DNA of 64,000 bases from Cordylochernes scorpioides (GCA_030710605.1 CP092871.1:69767857-69831856); one strand, 5' to 3'; positions 21,535-31,319 are shown, counted from the first letter of the stretch. The notes: a model not told the origin generated them from the sequence alone. Program-made: numbers and translations.

Positions 21535-21610
21535 CAATGATAAAATTGCAATGGAAGGGCTTGGTTTATCAGTGAAGAACCCACCCAGTATTGTATTAGG
21601 CTGGTTGTTT
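21535..21610 (+). repeat. Short repeat shared with 32,500-32,590
   Basis: GGGCTTGG(T/C)T(T/C)ATCAGTG followed by GAACC(C/A)(T/A)CCCAG occurs in both places. At 32,500 the flanks GGGAGGG and CCCTCCC form an inverted pair. Class unknown. Confidence 0.35.
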
Positions 21611-21619
21611 ATTATATAA

Positions 21620-22790
21620 CCTGTATTATTAAGATAGACTTGGTTAGAGGGTTTAAAAATTATGGAAATGAGCTTCCAGAACCTTAGAAATGTATTTACA
21701 CAAATTGATCATTATATGCATCTGTTTGTATGATACAATGTGTGACATAACGACTTTTGGCATGGGGTAATATATATACACATTCCCTTATACTCTACTA
21801 TAATATACATCTTGATCTAGCAGGTTTGTATATACAGTTTCCAGCTTTTATCCCATTGATTGGTTCTGTACTGTCACATGACCTTAAACAGCCAATCAGC
21901 ATTGAGTTCGATAAAGCGAGCATGATCTCTTAGTTCAGTGGAGGTGTTAAATAAACAACCACGCGGGTTTGAATCTAGGAGGCATTTTTACTTTTTTGTC
22001 CACTGGAAATGTTTATAAAATTCTATCATCATTTGTACTTTTTTACAAAAACAATGTTTTTATGTTTTTATAATTAATCATTTACATGTTTATATTAAGC
22101 GTTTTAAAATAGTTCTGCTTTAGGAAAATAGCCAGTTGATCTCCTTATGTGGCGTAGGAAGATCTATTCCATATCTTTGCCGTGACAACTTCTCAATGGA
22201 TCTCTGGTTTTCTTGGCTTTTGAGAAAGATGTCTTCGAGAGAAACTCTTTGTGAAATATTCATTTATCTTGAGGAGATGCTTTAAGAATTGCCATATTTT
22301 ATTCTTTAATTTTGCTGTTTTTTTAAAATTATTTCAGAAATATTATTATTAGAATATGAAATAAAATTGAAGTTAAAGACATAGCATATAGCCTTGAATT
22401 ATTTTTATCTTTAAAGTTGGAAAATGATTATCTTTGAATGTATATTTCAATCTGGAAACTGCTTCAAAGAAAAAAGTTGAAGATAAAACAAAAAGTGACT
22501 GCGGTGCTCAAACGTAAATTGGATAATTTGTGATCAAATTCCTGTTTATCACTTGAAGATAGTCGACCAATCGTCTTGGAGTCGTTGAAGAAATAGAGAA
22601 GATGGTCGGGATTTAGGTTGAAACATAGGGCCATTCATATATACATAAAACATAACAAGATTTATATATGCTCATAATATTTGTGTAAGTAAAGGAATAC
22701 ATTTTACATATAAAACTTTTATACGTTTTAATAAACGCCAAATTAGTTGAATAGAATCATGGAATTTGACTTATATTATCTTTTGTGGTA
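21620..22790. other. AT-rich stretch, nothing recognised
   Basis: No family motif on either strand and no clear repeat structure were seen. Confidence 0.4.
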
Positions 22791-22794
22791 TGTA

Positions 22795-22930
22795 ATTAAT
22801 GATAGAATTTTCTTGAAGATAGAGGTTGCGGCATTCATAGTTCTTAGAATTAAGAGACACTTCAGCCAGTATATGCTTTTATTTTTAATGCGAAACATCT
22901 AAAAAGACTTATATAAGTGCGGAATATTTT
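22795..22930 (+). mobile_element. Penelope-type terminal fragment, second copy of the 230-440 family
   Basis: It shares TTGAAGATAGAGGTTG and GCATTCATAGTTCTTA with the left-hand copy at 245-295 and ends with AATGCGAAACATC, a decayed GAAACGTC motif. The helix II part is no longer recognisable. Confidence 0.35.
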
Positions 22931-23836
22931 CATTTTTAGCCATTGTATTTATAAAAGCCTGTGTATATTCGTGCTGAGTTCCATGATATTCCTTATAAGT
23001 CTAATAGTTTGTAATAGTTCTAATAGTGTTCTAATCTGTAATGTACTTCTAATTAGTTTCTAATAGTTCTGCTTTTGGAGGTAAATCCTAGGTTAAGCAT
23101 CTTATATAAAACACAGGTTTATACATGTACATTATGTAATGCAATTTATAGGTGCGAACGTATAATATGAAGAATTTAAAGTAAAACATAGGCGTGCATC
23201 TTTACAAATATAATTATTTAAATAAAATAGCCCGAGGCATTTAAAAAGTTTTGGCTGGCTAAGTGGTAGTGAGATTTTAGACAAAATACCTCATTTAGTC
23301 TTGGGGGAAAAAGATAGTTAAGCGCAATCAAAGATAATAATTTTAATGATAGAATTGAATATTATCTGGAGGACATTGGAATAGAAGTTGAATTTTGGCG
23401 ATGCATGTAAATATTTATTCCAACTTAGCATGTGTCGTCTCTCTGCAGTTATAATAAATTTATTCTTAATAAGATTAATGCGGGAGTACATGCACCGCAT
23501 ATTTGAGGAGTGTTAAATCAAGTTGAGTAGTAAGGTAATTAAACAGGTGTTGTGAGACAGTGGAAGATTCTATACAGATCGATCATCTTCATAATCTTTC
23601 CATTACGGTAGAGTTTGAACCTTTTAACTCAGAATAGTAAAACTATTATCTTTGCAGTTGGCTATAATATTAGGTCTTCATTATACAAATAGAGGAATTT
23701 ATCTTAAGCAGTGGTTTCCAGCCATGTTTGGTTTTAACCAGTGTTACATTTCTTATTCGAAAAATCTTACGACACAAGAGAATTAGATGATGATAAGAAG
23801 TATAGACTAAATCCGTACTAGGTACATATAATGTAG
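22931..23836. other. AT-rich stretch upstream of the Penelope element
   Basis: Nothing recognised. A local patch near 22,995-23,065 repeats the word TAATAGTTCTAATAG several times. Confidence 0.4.
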
Positions 23837-24199
23837 TTCATGTAGTTCTCCCTATAGTTGCCCGTGTCAATCATGTACTATATTTCAACAATTTTCCCGT
23901 TTCCAAGTATAAAATTAGCATCTCTTTTTGAAGAATAGATTCTCTATATGCATTATTTCATAATGATGTAAATTTCTTATTTGCAATTCTCTTTACCATA
24001 GTTATGTAAATATCATAGATGTATATATTCTTGTCTGCCATGTGTACCATGTTTGTATCGTCGCGTTTGCTTTATACTGCCTGTCGAAGGGTTCTCACCC
24101 GAAAGCTTGCGTTTATTTAAAATTGTTTAAGAAACTCGTCTTCTTTTATTTTATTGATTATAATATACCTTGCTGAGAAGAATCTCTTATTTCTTATTA
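23837..24199 (+). repeat. Upstream Penelope terminal repeat
   Basis: It begins TTCATGTAGTTCTCCC, which at the downstream copy contains the ORF stop codon, and ends TTTCTTATTA. It contains the CTGTCGA stem-loop at 24081-24106 and the intact target CCAAG at ~23,915-23,919 that is duplicated around the BEL insertion in the other copy. Confidence 0.9.
24081..24106 (+). ncRNA. Penelope-end stem-loop, CTGTNGA-helix-GAAAGC type
   Basis: CTGTCGA, helix GGGT/ACCC with TCTC loop, then GAAAGC. It is located inside the terminal repeat, where hammerhead ribozymes are known in this retroelement class. The core has T where a hammerhead has the conserved A after CTG. Confidence 0.5.
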
Positions 24200-24206
24200 T
24201 TAAAAG

Positions 24207-25097
24207 TTGCTTTTCGCTATGCATCATTCTGTGAACGATACCGATAAGTACTTATGGCTAACCTACAAAAAATCCTTGCAGTTATCACGATGGAGATGCC
24301 ATCTTAGGTTCAACCGTTTCTGTAAAAACATTGACTTCATTCCACCTTCTCTCAGACTGAAAGACCCAGTTGGCAACCCATTTTCAAAAGATATCATCAG
24401 AAAAACCCAGCATCAGTTACTCAGCGCTAGAATTCATGGATGTTTCTCCAATATCAGACTGCTCACAAAATCGATTAAAGGTCTGCTGTTCCTATTATCC
24501 CAAGATATCCCTCCATCTGAACTGGCCAATCATATTACTAGGATCACTCAGGATGTTATCTCTCAAGAAAAAACGATTTTGGCTAAGCATCACAAGAAAC
24601 TGATTTTCTGGAAAAAGAAATATTCCTTGCATTTCCTAGTCACCCAGGACCTTGAACAAAGGTCTTCATCCGTCGTCAACCTATCGAGCCACACACTGTC
24701 ACCATCGGATGTCACCCTATTGGAGAGGGGCCTTAAATTCCGTATTCCCACCAAGCCCAACCTCCCAGAAACCATCAGTGCTATTGAATCATCTGTCAAA
24801 TCTTTCAGCCTCCAAGATAAATTCTTCATCAGGAATATGGTGACTAAATCTTTATCTAAACCCTATTGCTCCCCCCCCAATAACCGTGCAGATCTCACCA
24901 CACTTCAGAGACTAAAACACAACAAATCCATATTAATCACACGTTCTGATAAGGGATTTAATACTGTTATCTTGAATCAAAATAGCTACCTCTCAAAAAT
25001 GCATGACCTCCTCAGTGATAGCTCTACCTTCTCCCTCATATCAAACCAGGTCAGTCTCTCCATCACTAAAGCATATAAAACTTCGTGGTCCGCTTAA
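24207..25097 (+). pseudogene. Penelope-like element, N-terminal half of the polyprotein
   Basis: This is the region ahead of the reverse transcriptase. Residues ~169-187 read TLSPSDVTLLERGLKFRIP, and a later block reads SDKGFNTVILNQNSYLSKMHDLL, both typical of the segment preceding the RT core in Penelope-like proteins. Basic, Lys/Arg-rich stretches early in the protein may bind nucleic acid (inference). The frame ends at a TAA at 25,095-25,097, while the RT continues in another frame whose open stretch begins at 25,085, so a single frameshift near 25,070-25,090 splits what would be one protein of about 790 residues. The first Met at 24,207 may not be the true start, since the frame begins just after the terminal repeat. 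Confidence 0.8.
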
Positions 25098-26563
25098 AAA
25101 AGAACAAGCATATTACTCCAAATGATTACAACCTCTTTACTTCTAACCTACACAGCTCAGCTTACATATACGGCCTCCCTAAGATTCACAAACCAGAGAT
25201 ACCTCTTCGCCCTATCATAGCTTACCATTTATCTCCTGCATTTCCTCTAGCCAAGTATCTATCCAGTTACCTATCCCCAATATTAAGCAGCTATAACAAC
25301 ACTTACTCCATCAATAGTACCCCCCGTTTTATCAGTGAATTAATCGCTAAGACCCCCGACCCTTCCACCATTATGTGCTCGTTTGATGTCACCTCCCTTT
25401 ACCTTAGCCTGCCGCATGAACTTATCACTAGCAGTTTATCACAATTTCTCAACTCACAGAACATTGATTCCCAAACCTCTTCATCTATAGTACAGCTCAC
25501 TGATATATGTTTAAACATGAATACTTTCACATTCTCACAGAATCACTACAGACAGATTAAGGGCTCCCCGATGGGCAGCCCTCTATCCTCCATAGTAGCC
25601 GAAATTGTTTTATTACAAATAGACCACTGGATCACCCGCACTCTCCCTTCTGATATTCAATTATGGCGTAGATATATAGATGATGTGTTTTGCATTTGCA
25701 AGAAAGGCCAGGAGAGCTCCATATTGTCAAATCTTAATAGCTACAATCATAATATTTCCTTTACTCTAGAGATAGAATCCAATAATGTTATTCCTTTCTT
25801 AGATATCCTTATTATCCGTACCCCTTCATCATACCATACCACAGTTTACTATAAAAAGCAATGCCCCCCTAGTTACACTCACTTTAATTCACACTGCCCC
25901 ACCTCCCATAAAGTTAATATAGTTAAGACCCTTACTAAAAGAATCCATACCCACTGTTCCCTAGATATTTTTAAAACTATAGAAAAAAACAATATCATAT
26001 CTCACCTCTCCAAAGCTTTTTTCCCCCTTGCTTTTATCAATAGACACACATACACACCGGGCGCCCCTGTTTCATCCACAACTTATAGATCTATATGTTT
26101 CCTTCCCTACTCCCCCCCTGCAGTAGATATAGCTAGACACCTCAAATCATACGGCATCCGTACCTATTATAAAAACTCCCCCAACCTCCTCACATCCCTC
26201 CGGCATCCTCACACTAAGCCCCTTGTTCCCATAGATCCCCTACGTTCTGATGGCGCGGTCTATTCCGTCTCATGTGAGCAATGCTCCGCTACTTACGTAG
26301 GCGAGACGGGTAGAACTGTTGCCATCAGGATGTCTGAGCACTCCCGTAACATATCTAACCATGACTCCAAATCTCTCATATATCAACACATACAGGACAC
26401 AGGCCATACTTTTAACATCAAACACCCTACAATACATTACAGACGCATCCGTAACCAACATCAGAGACTCATACAAGAATCCATAGAATCCCATAAGCAA
26501 GGCAGCATCAACAGAAAAATCGACCTCCCTGAAGCCTATCATGCTCTCCTGGCCTTCATGTAG
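25085..26563 (+). pseudogene. Penelope-like reverse transcriptase with GIY-YIG endonuclease
   Basis: Self-copying retroelement enzyme: the RT makes cDNA and the GIY-YIG domain nicks the target. Residues ~28-46 read IYGLPKIHKPEIPLRPI; the first catalytic Asp is D101 in CSFDVTSLY; the GSPMGSPLSSIVAEI block is at 160-174; YIDD at 197-200 is the catalytic pair. The endonuclease covers ~390-480 with AVYSV, C-x2-C (CEQC), YVGETGR, the IRMSEH arginine and an ESIES glutamate region. All catalytic residues that I can check are present. The stop codon lies inside the downstream terminal repeat. Only the upstream frameshift argues against activity; whether it is real or a sequencing error cannot be judged here. 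Confidence 0.92.
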
Positions 26564-26625
26564 TTCTCCCTATAGTTGCCCGTGTCAATCATGTACTATA
26601 TTTCAACAATTTTCCCGTTTCCAAG
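26555..26625 (+). repeat. Downstream Penelope terminal repeat, left part
   Basis: First 71 bases of the 363-bp repeat, cut after CCAAG by the BEL LTR. It continues at 30804. Confidence 0.9.
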
Positions 26626-26983
26626 TGTTGGGAATAGAATGTTAATTTTCTTATAGATTTATATTTTTCTAAATATATGTAAATTTAATCCATTATAAGA
26701 AACATATTTGTCATATGTAAATATTTATATGTATATATATTCGTGACAAAAAATAAAATGTTATGTTGACTGGTTAGAGTTGTGTGGTTTTTCTCGGCCC
26801 GCTCTCGAGAGGTCTACGCCTTGGTTGATACCTGCCTTAGACTCTTCCGTAGATTTGACTTCTTGGGAATCGCTCTTCTCTACCTTTGAGATTCCACGGT
26901 TTTTTTCCTCCCCGGGACCAGAATAAGAGACTTCGGGCGTCTGGGCAAAATAGAGCCTGGGCGCTACGCCGCTGAACGCGACA
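26626..26983 (+). repeat. BEL/Pao 5' LTR
   Basis: Starts TGTTGGGAATAG, ends AACGCGACA. AATAAA lies at about 26,753, and an AT-rich upstream half with TATATATATTCG could serve as core promoter. The long minus-strand open frame over the second half (26,761-26,991) is repeated in the other LTR region and has no family match. Confidence 0.93.
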
Positions 26984-26985
26984 TT

Positions 26986-27003
26986 TGGCATCCCAGCCGG
27001 GAC
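26986..27003 (+). promoter_or_regulatory. BEL/Pao primer-binding site
   Basis: TGGCATCCCAGCCGGGAC begins two bases after the LTR and starts with the TGG complementary to a tRNA CCA end. The matching tRNA is not identified. Confidence 0.7.
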
Positions 27004-27050
27004 GCGAGGAGAAAGCCGTGCCTATATTTGGAACCTTTTTGGATCAGAAG

Positions 27051-29189
27051 ATGGAGAGAGAAGAAGCACTAGAGAGACTCAAGAAGAAGAGAACCATACT
27101 CCGCACGTCTTTATCCAAGTACGGGAAAAGAATAGAGGAATATGACGTGCACAAGGAGTGTGACCACGAGGAACTGCTGGGGCAGCTTTCGGATGTCTAC
27201 GAAGAACTGAGGCGGGTAGACGAAGAAATCGGTAAGCTGATTGACATCAAAGATCTAGAGAAAGATCTAAAGATGGTAGAGGAATACCGGGAAAAGGCCG
27301 TGGCGTGGAAATATTTGCTAAAGAAAAGAAGTCTGGTGGTAGCGGAAGGAATGCAGAGGGAAACTGCAACTGCCACGAAGAAGGAATATCCAGGAGAAAT
27401 CAGTCGACCGACTCTAACTGGGATGGTTAAGTTACCCAAATTAACAATGGAAAGATTCTACGGGGAAATTAGCCAGTGGTTAACTTTTTGGAATGCCTTC
27501 GATTCATCAATCAATAAGAATGAATACTTGACCAAGATAGATAAATTTAACTATCTTAAAGCCTACTTGGGTGGAACGGCGGCCCAAACTGTGGAAGGAT
27601 TTTGCCTATCTGAGGAAAATTACGATAAGGCCGTTGAATTGTTGAAGAAACGCTTCGGAAAAAGGGAAAGGTTGATCGACGTGCATATGAACAACCTCTT
27701 GGCCTTGAAACCACTTAGAGTGACAAAGGACGTGGGGGCTTTCAGAGAATTGTACGGCAGAATCCTGGTGCAGATTAGAAGTTTGGAGTCATTGGGTGTT
27801 GTCGTTGATAGCTACGGTAACTTATTGTGCCCTTTACTCCTCAAGCTATTGCCATCAGACTTAAAGCTTGAATTACATCGGGAATTCACAGGAGCTTTTT
27901 CTCTTGGAGATTTGATTGAATTTTTGGAGAGACAATTGATTGCATTAGAAAGCACGTTCGGCACGCGGGACGAAATAACAGCCGGCCAACCATCAAATGA
28001 GCACCCTCAGTCACAAAGCTCTATCGTGAAGTATCGAAGAAATAAGAGGAATCCCCTGCCCACGGCTGCTGGTTTTTTGAATGTCTCTGAAGCAGATAAA
28101 GAGAAAGTGCTGGATGTGGAACAAGGAATGGATATGAGGATCTGCGATGGAAGCAGTTTGGAAATCGGGATGAGTGAGAAGCCAAGTGTTGTCGGAGTTA
28201 CCCTGATGAAAGGAGTTGATCCAGCTTCTATTAAGGAAGATGCTGAGATGGTGGCATCATCCGAGCAAATGGTAAAGGAGCCATCCAAGCAGATTGCTGT
28301 TGAAGAAAGTAATAAGGCTCAAGTAGTAAGAGAGCGCTGTGCTGAAGACGGTGAAAAGGCTCAAGTCAAGAAGAAGTCTGTTGTAGAAGTTGATGAAAGT
28401 AATAGGGCTGAAGTTGAGAAAGAATCCGTTGAAGCAGATAAAGAGAAAGTGCTGGATGTGGAACAAGGAATGGATTCAAAGAACACCGAAGAAGTGAAGC
28501 TGCTCTATGTAAAACAAGGTACCGATTTAAGGATGGCAGAAAGGCCATATGCAGAACAAGGTAATGAGCCTAAGGAAGACGGAGTACAAGACTCTGAAAA
28601 TGAGCCTAAGGGCGACGGAGTAAAGGATTCTGAAGCTGAAACCAAGGATAATGAAGTGGAGGATTCTGGAACTGCAATTGAGGCTTGTGAATCGGTGAGC
28701 AACTCTAAAGCGGTAGCTGAAGGCGCGGAACAAGTGGAGATTGCAGATGGTGAGGCCGAGTCCATTGATGATATTGAGGAAAGAGTTGTCAGAATTCCAG
28801 CATCGAGTAAATTGATGGAAGCAGGACAGATAGGAGATGCGGAATTTAAAGTAAAGGGATACTATTTGCCTGATCGCCCTGTATGTGGGTGTGACTCCAG
28901 GGCTGCGCCTGTACGGCCAGCGAAAGACGGCGCTTCCTATCGAGGACGAAACGGATTCTCGTTGAAGCGATATATGAAGAGGATACACAGTCTGCTGAGA
29001 AGAATCCCTGAGATAAGGATAAAGCTTCGGAGGAATAAGTTCGGAGTTGTGGCCGACCTGAAAAGATATTTCCAGATGATCGCCATCAGAGATAATGATT
29101 GGGACTACCTCAAATTTCTTTGGAAAAAAAAAAAAAGATGGACAACTGATGGTTTTGAGCGGGAAATCGTTGTAGACGATTTTGGTTGA
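27051..29189 (+). CDS. BEL/Pao Gag fused to a partial reverse transcriptase
   Basis: The frame is open from 26,985, but that point lies in the primer-binding site with a TTG; the first ATG is at 27,051, giving about 712 residues. Residues below count from 26,985. A charged coiled-coil-like segment (23-115) precedes the BEL/Pao Gag region (DUF1759-like, ~150-320: LPKLTMERFYGEISQWLTFW, then FNYLKAYLGGTAAQTVEGF). Residues ~365-600 are an acidic, Glu/Lys/Val-rich stretch containing an exact 45-bp duplication (28089-28133 and 28431-28475). Residues ~626-713 match the start of the RT domain: YYLPDRPV, then GVVADLKRYFQMIAIRDNDW with the first catalytic Asp at ~691. Gag zinc knuckles and protease are missing. 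The ORF ends soon after an A-run at 29,125-29,135, which may mark a frameshift. Confidence 0.85.
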   Translation: MEREEALERLKKKRTILRTSLSKYGKRIEEYDVHKECDHEELLGQLSDVYEELRRVDEEIGKLIDIKDLEKDLKMVEEYREKAVAWKYLLKKRSLVVAEGMQRETATATKKEYPGEISRPTLTGMVKLPKLTMERFYGEISQWLTFWNAFDSSINKNEYLTKIDKFNYLKAYLGGTAAQTVEGFCLSEENYDKAVELLKKRFGKRERLIDVHMNNLLALKPLRVTKDVGAFRELYGRILVQIRSLESLGVVVDSYGNLLCPLLLKLLPSDLKLELHREFTGAFSLGDLIEFLERQLIALESTFGTRDEITAGQPSNEHPQSQSSIVKYRRNKRNPLPTAAGFLNVSEADKEKVLDVEQGMDMRICDGSSLEIGMSEKPSVVGVTLMKGVDPASIKEDAEMVASSEQMVKEPSKQIAVEESNKAQVVRERCAEDGEKAQVKKKSVVEVDESNRAEVEKESVEADKEKVLDVEQGMDSKNTEEVKLLYVKQGTDLRMAERPYAEQGNEPKEDGVQDSENEPKGDGVKDSEAETKDNEVEDSGTAIEACESVSNSKAVAEGAEQVEIADGEAESIDDIEERVVRIPASSKLMEAGQIGDAEFKVKGYYLPDRPVCGCDSRAAPVRPAKDGASYRGRNGFSLKRYMKRIHSLLRRIPEIRIKLRRNKFGVVADLKRYFQMIAIRDNDWDYLKFLWKKKKRWTTDGFEREIVVDDFG

Positions 29190-29726
29190 GTGCCCGTGCC
29201 TCTAAATCCGGAAGAAAAGTAAATGGTTGAATGATGATGCATGGTTGGAGAAGGTGAAACGCTTTCTAAGCAGGGTTGCACTGTCCAGATCACCTATGTG
29301 AGGAGAGAGCCAATAGAAAAAGGTTCAATTGGCAAATATCTTCCAAGCAATGGAATGTAACTTGTATCGAAGGAAACTGTTTCTGGAGCTGCAGTAACTC
29401 CAATGTTATATACTCCGGCCAGTTCTCCAAAGGGGCAAGTGCCTACTCCTGCGAAAAGGTCTTAATTTGGGAGACAAGTCTCCAGAAAGTCTGGTGAAAG
29501 TGCTAGACCGGAAAGGATTGCGAATCCTGTAGATCATAGGACTATTATATCGAGTGGTTTGAGATCTCTAAGGAAGAGTTCAGAGTCCTATGACTGCTGT
29601 AGGCCTGCAGACGATACCTCTAAGCCTTCAGACGATACCTCTAAGCCTAAAGACGATGCCTCGGCATAAGATCCTGATTCTTCAGGATGTAAAGCTCAAT
29701 GTTCTCAAGAGGTTCCAGAAATTGCA
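29190..29726 (+). pseudogene. Decayed or deleted BEL/Pao pol segment
   Basis: Stops in every frame; no RT YxDD motif is visible. Around 29,605-29,662 a block of about 21 bp (CAGACGATACCTCTAAGCCT) is present three times with changes. This is where most of RT has been lost. Confidence 0.5.
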
Positions 29727-30053
29727 ATGGAAGATAACTGGGCGACTTTTGTAATGAATCGAGTTATGGAGATCCGATCTCTCAGTGAGACGGAGGATTG
29801 GTATCGTGTACCAGGATGTTTGAATCCAGCGGATTTACCATCACGGGGGTGCTTAGCCGATTCTCTGGAGAGATCGAAGTGGTGGGAGGGCCCGAGTTGG
29901 TTGAGAAGACCAAGAAGAGATTGGCCCCATAGGGAAATATACCCTGACCCAGATATTGTGAACTCGGAAAAGAGAAAGATTGTTTTAAAATCAACTCAAT
30001 TGAAAGGGCTAGTCTTCAGAAGAGATTCCGGACGGAGTATTTTGGATTCTTAA
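29727..30053 (+). pseudogene. BEL/Pao RNase H to integrase junction fragment
   Basis: The frame reads FVMNRVMEIR, WYRVPGCLNPADLPSRGC and SKWWEGPSWL, a conserved series lying between RNase H and integrase in BEL/Pao polyproteins. The preceding catalytic RNase H residues and the following integrase core (zinc-binding and DDE) are missing. It ends with a stop at 30,053 just before the integrase C-terminal piece in a different frame. The apparent Met start at 29,727 is probably not a translation start. Confidence 0.75.
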
Positions 30054-30094
30054 GACAAGAGACTAGAAGACGCTCGAAGACAAGACCTATCAAG

Positions 30095-30370
30095 GTGGGA
30101 GATCTGGTGTTGATTGGACAAGATAACGCTAAGCGAGTCAATTGGCCTTTGGCGAGAGTTGTGGAGGTCTACCCTGGCCGAGATGGACCTGTGAGGGTCG
30201 CCAAGTTGAGAACCAGCAAGGGCGTCCAGATTGGGCCTGTTCAACGGCTCTACAATTTAGAGATACCCGCCGATCTGGGGAGTACCTTGAGGAGTATACA
30301 GTCGGAACCACGCCGGGGAGGCTCCCGGGGAGAGGCCAGTGAAGACCCTGCGAAGATGGCCCGGTCCTAA
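30095..30370 (+). pseudogene. BEL/Pao integrase C-terminal domain (DUF5641-like)
   Basis: The frame carries VGDLVLIGQDNAKRVNWPLA, RVVEVYPGRDGPVRVAKLRT and IGPVQRLYNLEIPAD, the pattern of the domain that closes BEL/Pao integrases. The catalytic core is not present upstream. An extension of about 35 residues rich in Arg, Gly and Ser follows before the stop. Confidence 0.75.
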
Positions 30371-30430
30371 AGAACTGGAATGAACGGTCGTTTCCCAACT
30401 ATTGGTTGAGTTTCTGTAGAAAAAACTCAA

Positions 30431-30440
30431 GGTGGGAGTA
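30431..30440 (+). promoter_or_regulatory. BEL/Pao polypurine tract
   Basis: AAGGTGGGAGTA ends directly at the 3' LTR start, the expected plus-strand priming site. Confidence 0.7.
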
Positions 30441-30798
30441 TGTTGGGAATAGAATGTTAATTTTCTTATAGATTTATATTTTTCTAAATATATGTAAATT
30501 TAATCCATTATAAGAAACATATTTGTCATATGTAAATATTTATATGTATATATATTCGTGACAAAAAATAAAATGTTATGTTGACTGGTTAGAGTTGTGT
30601 GGTTTTTCTCGGCCCGCTCTCGAGAGGTCTACGCCTTGGTTGATACCTGCCTTAGACTCTTCCGTAGATTTGACTTCTTGGGAATCGCTCTTCTCTACCT
30701 TTGAGATTCCACGGTTTTTTTCCTCCCCGGGACCAGAATAAGAGACTTCGGGCGTCTGGGCAAAATAGAGCCTGGGCGCTACGCCGCTGAACGCGACA
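30441..30798 (+). repeat. BEL/Pao 3' LTR
   Basis: Same length as the 5' LTR, and I found no difference on reading them side by side. Followed by CCAAG, the target duplication. Confidence 0.93.
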
Positions 30799-30803
30799 CC
30801 AAG

Positions 30804-31095
30804 TATAAAATTAGCATCTCTTTTTGAAGAATAGATTCTCTATATGCATTATTTCATATTGATGTAAATTTCTTATTTGCAATTCTCTTTACCATAGTTA
30901 TGTAAATATCATAGATGTATATATTCTTGTCTGCCATGTGTACCATGTTTGTATCGTCGCGTTTGCTTTATACTGCCTGTCGAAGGGTTCTCACCCGAAA
31001 GCTTGCGTTTATTTAAAATTGTTTAAGAAACTCGTCTTCTTTTATTTTATTGATCATAATATACCTTGCTGAGAAGAATCTCTTATTTCTTATTA
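30804..31095 (+). repeat. Downstream Penelope terminal repeat, right part
   Basis: Remaining 292 bases of the 363-bp repeat. It matches 23,908-24,199 with two visible substitutions and includes a second copy of the CTGTCGA stem-loop. Confidence 0.9.
30977..31002 (+). ncRNA. Penelope-end stem-loop, duplicate of 24081-24106
   Basis: Identical to the upstream copy: CTGTCGA, GGGT/ACCC helix, GAAAGC. Confidence 0.5.
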
Positions 31096-31250
31096 ACAAA
31101 AAGATGTTGATATTTGGTGATATATATGTTTTTGATATATTTAAGATCAAATTGTGAAATTGTTCCCTACCTGTTTTTAAGAAACTCGAAAAAGAAAACA
31201 TTATCAAAAATATTAGCCTAAAAGTTTAACCATCACATTTTATCAATAGA

Positions 31251-31282
31251 CCCCCCCCCCCCCCCCAAAAAAAAAAAAAAAA
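31251..31282. repeat. Homopolymer run C16-A16
   Basis: Sixteen C followed by sixteen A. It could be an element tail or a sequencing-prone site; lengths may be unreliable. Confidence 0.9.
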
Positions 31283-31319
31283 CAACTAGTTTACATATAG
31301 AAATATACTTCCTTATACA

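Larger units (their letters stand above)
26621..30803 (+). mobile_element. BEL/Pao LTR retrotransposon, internally deleted
   Basis: Two 358-bp LTRs (26626-26983 and 30441-30798), which look identical base for base, enclose 3.46 kb. The 5-bp duplication CCAAG (26621-26625, 30799-30803) is the length typical of BEL/Pao. A primer-binding site follows the 5' LTR and a purine run precedes the 3' LTR. Coding content is a Gag domain, part of the RT, an RNase H/integrase junction piece and an integrase C-terminal domain; protease, most of RT and the integrase core are absent. Matching LTRs with a gutted pol suggest recent mobilisation in trans by an intact relative (inference). Confidence 0.93.
23837..31095 (+). 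mobile_element. Penelope-like element, interrupted by a BEL/Pao insertion
   Basis: Two direct repeats of 363 bp (23837-24199, and 26555-26625 joined to 30804-31095) flank a coding region of 2.4 kb in the same orientation, the usual layout of Penelope-like elements with terminal pseudo-LTRs. I see two mismatches between the repeats (near 23,963 and 24,158), so the insertion is fairly young. The coding region has one frameshift. The downstream repeat is split by the BEL element at 26621-30803, while the upstream repeat shows the uninterrupted sequence. Confidence 0.9.

Noticed and set aside
26761-26991. 76-codon minus-strand frame over the BEL 5' LTR
   Set aside because: It lies antisense in the LTR and has no recognisable motif.
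26985-27050. Start of the BEL Gag frame at 26,985
   Set aside because: The codon is TTG and lies within the primer-binding site. The first ATG at 27,051 is the more likely start.
27197-28988. Several minus-strand frames of 60-153 codons within the BEL Gag-RT region
   Set aside because: They are shadows of the plus-strand coding frame, which carries the domain motifs.
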